A stretch of DNA of 45,345 bases from a candidate division WOR-1 bacterium RIFOXYB2_FULL_37_13 (GCA_001771535.1 MEUB01000020.1:1-45345), one strand, 5' to 3'; counted from the stretch's first letter, positions 5,342-14,110 are shown. The notes: generated by a model from the letters alone, not told the origin. Made by a program: numbers and translations.

Positions 5342-8193
5342 AGAGGTATTCTATCATATTTTGTGCCAAACGGATTAAATCCGGCTATGGCTAAATTTTT
5401 ATTAAATCTATCGACCCAAGCGGCAAAAGATCCATCTATTTTAGGGTTTGTTCCATGCGTAAAATTGCTTCGCCCTTCCCAACTATGTGCGGTTTCATGC
5501 CCAGTAAGGCTAACAAGCCAGGAAAACCAGGCATAAGATTTATTCTCTAACGAAAGCCCTGATAAAGCAGGCGGCATTGTAACTAATCTGGGGGTTAAAG
5601 GCTCTTGGTTATACCATATAACGCCATTCCCTCCATAAGCGTTTGCGCTGCGATTTTTAGATTTAAAAATATGCGGGCTAATATCTCCTGCTCCGGCATC
5701 TGCAAGAGTTTGATTTACCATAGCAAGAAACCTTTGTTCATCAGCTGATGGTTCTGTTATTACTTTCCAATCGTCATATTCTTTAACATAGGTTTTTCTA
5801 TCTGCTATTCCTGCTCGTCCCCTTTCTTTCATTTTTTCAGACACTAAACAACTATTAAAAATATCTGGTAATTCTTTTGATTCACTGCTATGCGCAGCTG
5901 TAACAGAATCTCTCAAAGTCCTTAAGCTAATTTTTATACCATCATCGCCTACGACTTCAACAAGAGTTAATAATTTGGCAAGTTTGTTTTCCCCTTCGCC
6001 AAAATATTTAGAAAAATCAACATTAAAAAATTCCCCTTTATTTATAGCTATTGCATCGTCCCTAATCGGCTTTTCTACATAGTCCGCATTTTGAGTTCGT
6101 GATGAAAAATAATTATAAGGAAATCCTTGGAATTCTTTTCTATCAGATAAATGTTGTTTGATTGCTTTACGCGCCGCCAAAATAAAGGCAATTTTCCCGA
6201 TTTTCTTTTCATCCTCAAGGGCGAATCCGCGCCCTCTTGTCGGTTTTTCCAATTCTCCAAGTTCTAAAACACTATCTTCAAAATATTCTTTCAAGCTATC
6301 GGGCAAATATTTAAGATAAGCGGCTTTATTCCCATTCATCCACAAGCCATCATGAGATACGCGCTCCAACCCTTCCTCAACTTCGAGCAGAGAATATGTC
6401 CCTCTGTCAGGCAAAGTAATGCTTTTTATTGATAAAATTTCTTCATTTATAGATGTCCCGTTATGAATTATTTTCATATCACGAACCAATCCAAGATATC
6501 TTTTTAACTGTTTTCCAAATAAATGTTCCGCGGCAAAACCTTTTGCCATAGTATCGTTCTCGTATTTATTTCCAATTTCTTTTACAGTCTGCACCCATGT
6601 TCCAGCCATATTCCCATCTATTTCACGAAAACTTTCAACCTCTACATGGTCAAAAACGCCGTCAACTCTTACGCATCGGCAATAAGCTTCAACAATTTTG
6701 CCGTTTCCTGTGCTACTCTTGAGAACCACTCTATCCGCGTCTTTAAAGACGCTTTTAAAGCCTATTCCAAAACCGCCTGTTGATCTTTTATCCTCGCTCC
6801 TTAGGGATCCAAATTTTTCTCTTTTTTCTATATTAAAAAGGGCTCTTTTTATATCAGAAGCTGTCATTCCTTTGCCGGAATCTTCGTATTCAACGACATG
6901 CTCTATGGTATATCCTCTGTTTCTCAAATAAGAGCTAATCTTCAAAACATTGCTTCCTGCATCGCGGCTGTTTTGTGCGATTTCTCTTGTGCAAATATTG
7001 GATGCCAGTTCCGGTCCCATGATTGTTCCTCGTACTCTTTTTTGCCAATAAGCAGAGTCAACTTTTTTGTTAGAAAAAAGGCTAATTGCTCTTGCTTGAT
7101 AATCAGCGTCTTTAGCTAACCAATCTTTACTCTTTCTATTAATCCAGGCGTAAAAGGCTAAATCGTGTGAAGGAACATCGCTTGGCGGAATTTCATAATC
7201 TGAAGGTTCGCAGTATCTCACAGCCGCAGCTACCTGAAAATCTTCTTCAAGAAAATATGTTACCCATTTTTGGGTTTCATCGCTTCGAAGCAAATCTCTC
7301 CCATTGTGCAGATATTGATAAAAGTCGATAGAATCAAAAAATCGGAATAAACGGCGAATTTCTCTAAAATCCATCGCATTAAAAACTTGTTCCCATCTGT
7401 CAGCAATTCTGCAAAACTCTGCGCTCGACAGCTGTCCAGATGTTTCTTCCCAAACTCTTTCTAAAAATGAAAAATAGCATTCTCGAGCTTCGATCTCTGT
7501 TACTTCCAATCTTTCATGAAGTTTAATTATTTGCTCGCTACCTAATTTTTTAACAGCCCCTGCTCCAAGATAAGAAAAGAGTTCAAGATTAGTATCCGGA
7601 ACATAGTCGCCGCGGACAACACGAACAACCATTTTTTTTCTTCTTTGTTTATACAGCAAAGATTCCGCCTGATCACTAAAGGAGGTTCTTGCGCGAGGTA
7701 ATTCGGGCGGGAGCGAAACCGAAATTTGGTCGCCCGCGGGCGCCGGCAAATAAAGCTCAAGCGAGCCTTCTTTCTCATCCAATTTCAAATATGGTATAAC
7801 CACAACAGTTCCGTCCTGATTAAAAACAATTTTTTTATAAGAATAATCATCATAATCATAAGAAGAAGGCAAGGTCTTTGATTGTGTTTCTAAAAGAAGT
7901 CCATCGTCGGTTATAAGTAATCTGCCATGAGCATCATTAAGCTCTACTTTTTCCCCATTGTTCCCCAAAAACACAATATTATTATTAAAACGACTATAAA
8001 CTAAAAGGCCTTTATCTTTAAAAGTACGGACAAGTTTTTCATCATTAGAAACATATCTACTTTGCAAATTATTTCCAGACAACTCATAAACTTCTGTTAT
8101 TTCTTGACCATGAGTCCTCCTAACACTGCTTACAAGTATTTTTCGCCCACTTGGTAAATTATAGGAATTGGAGCATACCCGTTCAAATTCCAA
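5329..8193 (-). CDS. C-terminal part of giant GHKL ATPase / HExxH protein (second frame)
   Basis: This frame is read as up to 954 residues but is probably not an independent gene. Sensible sequence begins at ILVSSV (residue 19), continuing the upstream frame after an A5 run. Residues about 20-165 are beta-strand repeats (propeller-like) and about 175-380 are mostly helical. Residues about 385-560 form a GHKL/Hsp90-like ATPase with the N-box REIAQNSRDAG (E404, N408), G1 motif YEDSGKGM (438-443) and G2 motif GGFGIGFKS (473-481). Near the end, GHETAHSWEG provides an HExxH motif (899-903) typical of zinc metallopeptidases. The TTG at 8193 has no ribosome-binding site. The stop overlaps the mdh start. 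Confidence 0.8.
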   Translation of the reverse strand: MEFERVCSNSYNLPSGRKILVSSVRRTHGQEITEVYELSGNNLQSRYVSNDEKLVRTFKDKGLLVYSRFNNNIVFLGNNGEKVELNDAHGRLLITDDGLLLETQSKTLPSSYDYDDYSYKKIVFNQDGTVVVIPYLKLDEKEGSLELYLPAPAGDQISVSLPPELPRARTSFSDQAESLLYKQRRKKMVVRVVRGDYVPDTNLELFSYLGAGAVKKLGSEQIIKLHERLEVTEIEARECYFSFLERVWEETSGQLSSAEFCRIADRWEQVFNAMDFREIRRLFRFFDSIDFYQYLHNGRDLLRSDETQKWVTYFLEEDFQVAAAVRYCEPSDYEIPPSDVPSHDLAFYAWINRKSKDWLAKDADYQARAISLFSNKKVDSAYWQKRVRGTIMGPELASNICTREIAQNSRDAGSNVLKISSYLRNRGYTIEHVVEYEDSGKGMTASDIKRALFNIEKREKFGSLRSEDKRSTGGFGIGFKSVFKDADRVVLKSSTGNGKIVEAYCRCVRVDGVFDHVEVESFREIDGNMAGTWVQTVKEIGNKYENDTMAKGFAAEHLFGKQLKRYLGLVRDMKIIHNGTSINEEILSIKSITLPDRGTYSLLEVEEGLERVSHDGLWMNGNKAAYLKYLPDSLKEYFEDSVLELGELEKPTRGRGFALEDEKKIGKIAFILAARKAIKQHLSDRKEFQGFPYNYFSSRTQNADYVEKPIRDDAIAINKGEFFNVDFSKYFGEGENKLAKLLTLVEVVGDDGIKISLRTLRDSVTAAHSSESKELPDIFNSCLVSEKMKERGRAGIADRKTYVKEYDDWKVITEPSADEQRFLAMVNQTLADAGAGDISPHIFKSKNRSANAYGGNGVIWYNQEPLTPRLVTMPPALSGLSLENKSYAWFSWLVSLTGHETAHSWEGRSNFTHGTNPKIDGSFAAWVDRFNKNLAIAGFNPFGTKYDRIPLCQK
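5485..5499 (-). other. HExxH (HETAH) motif codons at the C terminus of the giant protein
   Basis: The codons for H-E-T-A-H sit in a helix-like context (SWLVSLTGHETAHSWEG), which is how zinc-metallopeptidase active sites usually look. The third zinc ligand is not assignable by eye; E906 and H913 are nearby candidates. A catalytic role is inferred, not shown. Confidence 0.45.
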
Positions 8194-10904
8194 ACAAAAA
8201 GGGTTTCTACTTTATTGTCGACTAATTCTAAAAGATGATAACTATCAGAGTCTGGCTCTCTGGCAATAATCAATAGTCGTCCATTAACAACTGAAGCTTC
8301 AAACAAATTATATGTGCCGGAAAATATTGGTCTTAATGAATTATCCGCGATAAATTCTTGTATATTATATTTGTTTTTATCTTCTTCGCCTATCAAAAAT
8401 CTTCGCCCATTTCTTAAAGAATACACGCCAAAATATGGAGTGTTTTGGCTTGATATTGGGTTGTTCAGACTGTCTTTTTCTAATCTGGCAAAAAAGCCTT
8501 TTGTCTCTTTTTCAGGAACATAAGGAATATAAGAAACAAATAATTCATCGCCCACAACTTTGGGATAAATTGTTTTTGCCTCTAAAATTGGCACAAGAGA
8601 TAAATCGTTTTTTATTCTATATAAAGAGCTGTGATTTTGTTCAAATTCAACCACAACATATGTATCTCTATTATGTACAAACACACGACAGTTGCTATTG
8701 TTTGGAACTGATATTGGGGAAAATTTTCCATTTTCAACGACTTCTAAGTGAATATTTGTTATTTTAAAAATTCTTCCACCTATAAAATATAAACACTTTT
8801 CATTGCAGGATAAACCAGCAATAGGCTCTGTTTTTGCCAAATTTAATGTTTTTCTATCTAAAAAAATAATCCTGTCATCAGAAATTAGAGAAACGGTACT
8901 ATTCGAGTCTTTTTGGAGGGTAATTGTATATCCACTTCCTTCTCCAATTTTTCTAATCAAATGGTCTCTAACAGACAAAACGCTTGAAAAAGAATAAGAA
9001 GAATTATGACTAACAATAAACAAACTGCCCTCAACTATCTTAACCTTTGGACGATGATTCGCATCTCTCTTTACTAAATCCCTTACAACATTTTCCAAGC
9101 TCAAATCTGCGGTTTCTTCAGGAAAAATTTTCTTTGCTTCCTCCATGCGAATTTGTAATATAGCAAGAGTCCTATAGGCTTCACCTCTTTCCATACCAGT
9201 AGCTATTAAATAGTTCAAAGAAGTTTCATCTTCACTGGAAGCAATTTCTGATTTTTGCAGGGCTTTTTCTTGCAATTCATCTGCAGCCTCCATAGTTGTT
9301 AATGCCTCTTCCTGACGATTCCCCACATCTAATAATTGATTCGCACAAACAGCCTTATCTGCCATTTTTGCTTTAGCTTCCCACGGAAGCCTTGCTTTTA
9401 CCTTCCAGCCGAGCCTTAATCCATCGCCTCCGTCATATTTTGCGGTGAAACACTGGTTAAGCATTAATTTATTGTCAGCATATTTTCTGTTTACAACAAC
9501 TGCTTTGCCTGCTTCAACATAAACAACGGCATCATCAGTAAAATCGGCAACATACATTAAATGCCCATTTTGGCTATCGTATCCTTTATATTCCGCAAGA
9601 CCTGCTTTTTTTGCGTTAAAATCGTAAAGTCTCCGATCTAAATAAATTTTTCGGGCAGTTGTTTGCAATGCCACAAACGCCTTTTCGTTAGGAACAAAAA
9701 CAACTTCGGCATTTTTTTCTTCTGCTTCAACAGATTTCTTCGTCTCTCTATAAATCCAGTCAATTAAAGTTTGCTTCTCGCCATTTACAAATTCAACCCC
9801 ATCCAACCCAGCAACTAAAGAATTTAAAATCGACCATTTCCGTTCATCTTGCATAGCCAATACTTTCTCAACAATTTTTTTTATTTGGCAAGCTTCCTGC
9901 TCTTTAAAAAACACCTTTTCAGTTCCTTCTCCCCGTTCTAGCCCTTCTCCCATTTCAAATCCCACATTTTCTTCAATGTTTATTTTTTGAGCAGGAACTC
10001 CCTGAATTTCTACTTCGCAAAGAAGAAAACTAACCCTGCCATGAGTATCTTTTTCGACATTATCTTGAGTTCTTTCTTTTAAATAATAACCTGGAGGATA
10101 AGCGCTATCACTATATGCCTTTCTTTGTGTCCTTGAGGTGTTGGATATTGCCAGGTAATTTTTAACCAATATTTCCGCACTCATACCCTGGCCATTGTCT
10201 CTCACAATATACCCCTCATTATCAATTGTTATGTCAATCCTTTTTTCTCCTGCATTGCTCAAGTCGTTGATTAAAATTTTATTCACATAAATCGCGACAT
10301 TCTTTACATATCTTAGCCTGTTTACAAGGCATTCATATAATTGTGCTTTTTCTTCTGCAGTTAATTTTTTAACAACTTTTATCTCTGTTCCCTTGGTAAA
10401 GGTTGGAGCTGAAACTTCTTCTAAAAGAACATCTGTATCCTCTTTTTCTCCTTTTACGCCGGAAAAAACAATTTTTCTTGCAATTGCCTCGCTTTCTATT
10501 TTTGTTGTAACCTCCATTCTTGCAGTTTGATCATCCACAATTCGTTTTAAATTTTGGAATCTGCCCTCGCCATATTCGCCAATAAGTTTAATCCCCAATA
10601 GATTCTCTACAGCATTTATCGCAAGTTCCGACGCTCCCTGTTCTGTTTTTGATGTTTGCTGCAACATAATCGGACCAAGCCCTTCCTCTTTTTGCAGTTG
10701 TCCCCGCGATTTGTAAGTTGAGATTTTTTTTGCAAGCGCTCGGGGCTTAAACAGCGCGGCACAATCTAACGCACTTCTTTTTGTAGAAACATAGCGTGCA
10801 GCTAAAGCAGTAACGAAGCTTAATCGAGGTAGGGATTGGTTAGTGGCGGACATTACAACAGAATGGGTTAAAGATGGCGTAACGCTTGAGATTGAATTTC
10901 CCAT
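8130..10904 (-). CDS. N-terminal part of giant GHKL ATPase protein (first frame)
   Basis: The frame encodes 924 residues, ending at a premature TAA just after an A5 run. Residues about 85-345 look like an unusual GHKL/Hsp90-like ATPase. There is an N-box-like SELAINAVEN (92-101), a glycine-rich GEYGEGRFQNL (109-119), GTEIKV (172-177), and then IVRDNGQGMS (233-242). The DNGQGM motif comes after the glycine-rich loop rather than before it. Residues about 350-600 are mixed alpha/beta. From about 600 on, strand-rich repeats of the type NGRxLI...L continue into the second frame. No Shine-Dalgarno is visible at ATG 10904. No transporter, kinase or receptor domain is seen, and the cellular role is unknown. 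Confidence 0.78.
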   Translation of the reverse strand: MGNSISSVTPSLTHSVVMSATNQSLPRLSFVTALAARYVSTKRSALDCAALFKPRALAKKISTYKSRGQLQKEEGLGPIMLQQTSKTEQGASELAINAVENLLGIKLIGEYGEGRFQNLKRIVDDQTARMEVTTKIESEAIARKIVFSGVKGEKEDTDVLLEEVSAPTFTKGTEIKVVKKLTAEEKAQLYECLVNRLRYVKNVAIYVNKILINDLSNAGEKRIDITIDNEGYIVRDNGQGMSAEILVKNYLAISNTSRTQRKAYSDSAYPPGYYLKERTQDNVEKDTHGRVSFLLCEVEIQGVPAQKINIEENVGFEMGEGLERGEGTEKVFFKEQEACQIKKIVEKVLAMQDERKWSILNSLVAGLDGVEFVNGEKQTLIDWIYRETKKSVEAEEKNAEVVFVPNEKAFVALQTTARKIYLDRRLYDFNAKKAGLAEYKGYDSQNGHLMYVADFTDDAVVYVEAGKAVVVNRKYADNKLMLNQCFTAKYDGGDGLRLGWKVKARLPWEAKAKMADKAVCANQLLDVGNRQEEALTTMEAADELQEKALQKSEIASSEDETSLNYLIATGMERGEAYRTLAILQIRMEEAKKIFPEETADLSLENVVRDLVKRDANHRPKVKIVEGSLFIVSHNSSYSFSSVLSVRDHLIRKIGEGSGYTITLQKDSNSTVSLISDDRIIFLDRKTLNLAKTEPIAGLSCNEKCLYFIGGRIFKITNIHLEVVENGKFSPISVPNNSNCRVFVHNRDTYVVVEFEQNHSSLYRIKNDLSLVPILEAKTIYPKVVGDELFVSYIPYVPEKETKGFFARLEKDSLNNPISSQNTPYFGVYSLRNGRRFLIGEEDKNKYNIQEFIADNSLRPIFSGTYNLFEASVVNGRLLIIAREPDSDSYHLLELVDNKVETLFVWNLNGYAPIPIIYQVGEKYL
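8139..8143 (-). other. A5 run where the two frames of the giant gene meet
   Basis: On the minus strand the first frame reads GGC GAA AAA TAC TTG TAA and the -1 frame reads CGA AAA ATA CTT GTA. Joining at the AAA codon gives VGEK-ILVSSV, which restores the repeat pattern (compare NGRLLIIA just upstream). This points to one lost A (mutation or sequencing error) or to slippage. The joined product would be about 922 + 936 = 1,858 residues. Confidence 0.65.
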
Positions 10905-11157
10905 ACCAGTATATCGTTAAAATGAGAGCAAAATTGCACCCATGCGAGTACTGCATTTTGCAATGCGCTCATCGATAAAATAAGTGCTTGACAAACTTGT
11001 ATGTTGATGTAAAATTATAGAGTACATTTTGTTTGAGTAAGGTCCAAACTTTTTGTGCAGTTTAGCAGCATGTAAAAATCTCTACGCCAAATTTTGTAGC
11101 TAGAGTTTTGGTGGAGGGGTTTTTTCGTGCTTTTTTGTCTTTTAAAATTTATTAAAA
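10905..11157. other. Divergent intergenic region between the giant gene and rpmG
   Basis: This 253-nt gap is the longest gene-free stretch in the window. It holds the rpmG promoter at 10988-11015. It also holds an imperfect palindrome near 10955-10975 (GAG..GCATT-ttgc-AATGC.CTC) and a weak leader hairpin pairing CTCTA at 11080-11084 with TAGAG at 11101-11105, followed by a short T run. A TATACT-like -10 sits on the minus strand only a few bases before ATG 10904, with no good -35. No small gene was found. Confidence 0.5.
10988..11015 (+). promoter_or_regulatory. Main promoter of the rpmG-trnW-secE-nusG-ribosomal run
   Basis: A perfect TTGACA at 10988-10993 is followed 16 nt later by TAAAAT at 11010-11015, directly preceded by TG. 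It is the best promoter found upstream of the 29-kb plus-strand run of expression genes. It leaves an untranslated leader of about 135 nt before rpmG. Confidence 0.6.
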
Positions 11158-11307
11158 ATGAGAGAAATAATTACTTTAGAATGCAAAGAGTGTAAAAATC
11201 GCAATTACACTACGACTAAAAACAAGAAAACGCAGACAAGTCGTATGGAAATGACTAAGTATTGTAAATTTTGTCGAAAGCATACGGAGCATAAAGAGAC
11301 AAAATAA
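11158..11307 (+). CDS. rpmG: Large ribosomal subunit protein L33 (bL33), zinc-binding form
   Basis: A 49-residue protein running from [10 protein letters not shown] to HTEHKETK. Two cysteine pairs, C9/C12 and C36/C39, form the zinc ribbon of the C+ type of L33, which sits near the ribosomal E site. The order rpmG, tRNA-Trp, secE, nusG is the widely conserved one, which supports the call. No Shine-Dalgarno sequence is evident before the ATG, only an A/T-rich stretch. Confidence 0.92.
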   Translation: MREIITLECKECKNRNYTTTKNKKTQTSRMEMTKYCKFCRKHTEHKETK

Positions 11308-11324
11308 GGTCTTGAATGGTTCGG

Positions 11325-11397
11325 AGGCGAGTAGCTCAATTGGTAGAGCACCGGTCTCCAAAACCGGCGGCTGCAGGTTCGATTCCTGTCTCGCCTG
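11325..11397 (+). tRNA. trnW: tRNA-Trp (anticodon CCA)
   Basis: A complete cloverleaf can be drawn. The acceptor stem is AGGCGAG/CTCGCCT, the D arm GCTC...GAGC, and the anticodon stem CCGGT/ACCGG around the loop CTCCAAA with anticodon CCA at 11358-11360. The T arm is GCAGG-TTCGATT-CCTGT with one G-U pair, and the discriminator is G at 11397. The 3' CCA is not encoded and must be added enzymatically. It is embedded between rpmG and secE and so is likely cut out of the same transcript. Confidence 0.96.
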
Positions 11398-11422
11398 TGT
11401 TTTATTGGTATAAAAGGTTGTT

Positions 11423-11638
11423 ATGGCTGAACAAAAAAAGAGTTTAGTTAATAAAATTAAAACATATGTGAAAGAGACACAGGCAGAGGCAAAGAAGGTT
11501 GCATGGCCGGATAGAAAGTATGTAATTTCTGCTACTTCAATAATAATAGTGATGGTTTTGGTTCTGTCAGTGATACTTTCGGTTTTGGATTTAGGATTAA
11601 CGCAGATGATTATCTCTTTAACGAGGATGCATTCATAA
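11423..11638 (+). CDS. secE: Preprotein translocase subunit SecE
   Basis: The 71-residue protein is the short, single-span form of SecE. An amphipathic N-terminal helix contains the family signature EAKKVAWPDRK (about 22-32), followed by one membrane segment (about 36-58). It clamps SecY, encoded much later in this run, in the protein-conducting channel. It lies 25 nt after the tRNA and 4 nt before nusG. Confidence 0.93.
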   Translation: MAEQKKSLVNKIKTYVKETQAEAKKVAWPDRKYVISATSIIIVMVLVLSVILSVLDLGLTQMIISLTRMHS

Positions 11639-11642
11639 AATT

Positions 11643-12431
11643 ATGAGTTTTGATAACTTAGAGAACAATGCGGAAGAAAAAAATAATGAGAGTCTTCATG
11701 CCGAAGAAAATAGCCGAGAAGATGAAGATGCCCATATAATAGAAGAGGCCGAGCCTTTGCAAGAAAAAGTGGAAGCCGCGGCAGATGAAGCGATACCTGA
11801 AGAGTTGCCTAAAGAAAGTGGGGAGGAGCTGGAGGCTAAGGGTGAAGAAGTAGTTGAGAATGAATATGCATCGGAGAGTAAGGCGGCGGATAAGGCAGAA
11901 GTTGAGGATAAAAAATGGTATGTTGTTCAAACTTATTCAGGGCAGGAAGATAAGGTAAAACAGGCTGTTGACAATACAATTGAACGATTGGGGTTAAAAT
12001 CTAAAGTTTCTGAAGTTTTAATTCCTGAAGAAGATGTGGTAGAGCTAAAGGGAAAAAAGAGAATAGAAAGAAAAAAGAGGCTTTTTCCCGGATATATATT
12101 TTTGGAAATGGTTTTGACCGATGAAACGTGGCATGAAATCAGACAGACGCCTGGAGTCGCGAGGTTTATTGGTACAAAAACTAAGCCGACCCCTGTTTCT
12201 GACAGGGAAATGCAGCGGGTATTGAAACAAATAGGCGTTAAAGCAGAAAAGCTTGAAATTGCATTTGAAAAAGGTGAGGCAGTTAGGATTATCAGCGGGC
12301 CGTTTCGAGGTTACACGGGAAATATAGACGAAATAAACGCTGACCGTGAAAAGTTAAAAGTTTTGATTAATATTTTTGGAAGAGATACGCCAGTTGAAGT
12401 GAATTTTGAACACGCGGAAAAAATTGTTTAA
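11643..12431 (+). CDS. nusG: Transcription factor NusG with long acidic N-terminal extension
   Basis: Residues about 90-262 are a complete NusG. The NGN domain starts at [13 protein letters not shown] and includes [14 protein letters not shown] and TPGVARFIG. It is followed by a KOW domain ([19 protein letters not shown]). NusG binds the RNA polymerase clamp, modulates pausing and links polymerase to Rho or ribosomal S10. The first 89 residues are extra: glutamate-rich, apparently disordered, with 33 acidic against 7 basic residues by my count. No ATG, GTG or TTG codon close to the NGN domain could give a normal 175-residue protein, so the extension appears real. Confidence 0.93.
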   Translation: MSFDNLENNAEEKNNESLHAEENSREDEDAHIIEEAEPLQEKVEAAADEAIPEELPKESGEELEAKGEEVVENEYASESKAADKAEVEDKKWYVVQTYSGQEDKVKQAVDNTIERLGLKSKVSEVLIPEEDVVELKGKKRIERKKRLFPGYIFLEMVLTDETWHEIRQTPGVARFIGTKTKPTPVSDREMQRVLKQIGVKAEKLEIAFEKGEAVRIISGPFRGYTGNIDEINADREKLKVLINIFGRDTPVEVNFEHAEKIV

Positions 12432-12457
12432 CAAAAAGATTATTTAAAGGATTGGAA

Positions 12458-12904
12458 ATGGCAGAACCTAAAAAAGGTAAAAAGAAAAAAGAGGTATTGA
12501 CGAAAATAAAATTGCAAATTCCGGCAGGGAAAGCAAATCCTGCTCCTCCTATTGGTCCGGCGCTTGGCCAGCATGGAATTAATATCATGGAATTTTGTAA
12601 GGCTTACAATGCCCAAACTTCGGATAAAGGTGATACTATTATTCCGGTTGAAATAACTGTTTTTAAGGATCGTACGTTTACATTTATATTAAAAACTCCT
12701 CCAGCGGCTGCACTTATAAGAAAAGCTGCCGGTATTGAAAAGGGCTCCGGCGAACCAAATAAGACAAAAATAGGTAAAATCTCAAGAGAAGCTCTTAAAA
12801 AAATTGCTGAAGTTAAAATTCCGGATTTAAACGCTAATGACTTGGAAGCTGCCATGCAGATAATAGCAGGAACCGCGCGTTCGATGGGAGTTACAGTTGA
12901 GTAA
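12458..12904 (+). CDS. rplK: Large ribosomal subunit protein L11 (uL11)
   Basis: The 148-residue protein shows the proline-rich L11 N-terminal domain ([13 protein letters not shown], near residues 26-38), which binds thiopeptides and contacts translation factors. The RNA-binding C-terminal domain, ending [11 protein letters not shown], follows. I start at ATG 12458 ([13 protein letters not shown]). A TTG two codons upstream is possible but unnecessary. The N-terminal tail is more lysine-rich than usual. Confidence 0.95.
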   Translation: MAEPKKGKKKKEVLTKIKLQIPAGKANPAPPIGPALGQHGINIMEFCKAYNAQTSDKGDTIIPVEITVFKDRTFTFILKTPPAAALIRKAAGIEKGSGEPNKTKIGKISREALKKIAEVKIPDLNANDLEAAMQIIAGTARSMGVTVE

Positions 12905-13583
12905 GAAATACGCTGAAAAAGCCAAATTAGTGAATCCTTCTAAAAAATATACTTTAGATGAAGGGATTAATATAGTAAAAGAAACAGCATGGGCAAAATT
13001 CCATGAATCAGTTGATTTAGCTATAAAATTAAACATATCTTCAAAAAAGTCTGAATCTATCCGCGGATTGGTTTCTCTTCCTCATGGAAGTGGCAAAACA
13101 AAGCGCGTGGCAGTTATTACTTCTTCCGATAAAGTGGAAGAAGCAAAAAATATGGGAGCTGATATTTTTGGATCTCAAGACCTGGTTGAAAAGATACAAA
13201 AAGGTTTTTTGGATTTTGATGTTTTGCTGGCTACCCCTGATATGATGGCTTCTATTGGTAAGCTTGGGAAGATTCTCGGGACAAAAGGGCTTATGCCTAA
13301 CCCGAAATCAGGGACAGTTACGTCGGATTTAAAAGCGATTAAAGGGTTTAAGTCGGGAAAAGTAGAGTTTAGGATGGATAAGACAGGGGTTGTTCATTTG
13401 CCTGTTGGGAAAGTAGGTTTTGACTTTCAACAAATCAAAGAAAATTTATTGGCTGCTATAGAAGCAATTAAAAAAAGCAAGCCTTCTTCGGTAAAAGGAG
13501 AATTTTTTGGATCAGTTTCAATTTCTTCAACAATGGGACCTGGAATAAAACTAAATGTTCGCGCCATGGAGGATGGAGAATGA
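12897..13583 (+). CDS. rplA: Large ribosomal subunit protein L1 (uL1)
   Basis: The 228-residue L1 forms the mobile L1 stalk that helps release E-site tRNA. The [13 protein letters not shown] segment and the [11 protein letters not shown]-terminus are diagnostic. The start is a TTG that overlaps the last codons of rplK by 8 nt, a weak start favoured only by coupling to upstream translation. In many bacteria L1 represses the L11-L1 mRNA; no leader mimic was sought successfully here. Confidence 0.95.
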   Translation: MSKKYAEKAKLVNPSKKYTLDEGINIVKETAWAKFHESVDLAIKLNISSKKSESIRGLVSLPHGSGKTKRVAVITSSDKVEEAKNMGADIFGSQDLVEKIQKGFLDFDVLLATPDMMASIGKLGKILGTKGLMPNPKSGTVTSDLKAIKGFKSGKVEFRMDKTGVVHLPVGKVGFDFQQIKENLLAAIEAIKKSKPSSVKGEFFGSVSISSTMGPGIKLNVRAMEDGE

Positions 13584-14110
13584 CGACAAAAGCCAGGGAA
13601 TTAAAAGAATCAAAAGTAAAAGCTGTTAAAGCTATTAAAGAAAAGATAGATCTTTCAAAGCTGATCATTTTAACTGATTACAGAGGAATGACAGTTAAAC
13701 AGGTTACAGAACTCAAAAAAAAGCTTAGAGAAAATAATGCGGAATTCAGGGTTTGTAAAAACAGTTACTTTGTAAAGGCCTTACCCAAGGAATTGGCCTC
13801 GTTAGAAGAATATCTCAAAGGATCAATTGCTACTGTGTTTGGCAATGAAGAACTCGCTTCTCCCGCAAAGACATTAATTGATTTTATCGAAGAAAATGAA
13901 AAACCTAAAATTATCGCGGGGGTTATTGAGAAAGATATCTGCGGAGAAGGTAAAATAAAAATGTTATCAAAATTACCTTCAAAACAGGTTCTTTTGTCTC
14001 TTGTTGTTGGTGGGCTCAAGGCTCCACTTTACAATGTTGTTTCTGTTTTACAGGGGCCAATTCGCAAGCTGGTTTACGCTTTGGACGCGATAAAAAAGAA
14101 TAAATCTTAA
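13580..14110 (+). CDS. rplJ: Large ribosomal subunit protein L10 (uL10)
   Basis: The 176-residue protein has the L10 RNA-binding N-terminal half (LIILTDYRGMTVKQ; FRVCKNSYF) and the C-terminal helix region (QGPIRKLVYALDAI), which anchors L7/L12 dimers. It starts with ATGA overlapping the rplA stop. The long L10 leader that regulates rplJ in other bacteria has no room here. Confidence 0.94.
   Translation: MTTKARELKESKVKAVKAIKEKIDLSKLIILTDYRGMTVKQVTELKKKLRENNAEFRVCKNSYFVKALPKELASLEEYLKGSIATVFGNEELASPAKTLIDFIEENEKPKIIAGVIEKDICGEGKIKMLSKLPSKQVLLSLVVGGLKAPLYNVVSVLQGPIRKLVYALDAIKKNKS

Noticed and set aside
6523-7119. Plus-strand open frames opposite the giant ATPase gene
   Set aside because: They are short, lack ribosome-binding sites and lie opposite the conserved GHKL motifs.
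8137-8148. Programmed -1 frameshift signal of the classical slippery type
   Set aside because: The heptamer in the zero frame does not follow X-XXY-YYZ, and no strong downstream stem was recognised; mutation or error is simpler.
8175-8193. TTG 8193 as the true start of an independent second large gene
   Set aside because: There is no Shine-Dalgarno, and the first 18 residues do not fit the repeat pattern, while the -1 join at the A run does.
11658-11930. Minus-strand open frame opposite the NusG extension
   Set aside because: Its phenylalanine/leucine-rich translation is the expected complement of a glutamate/lysine-rich coding stretch.
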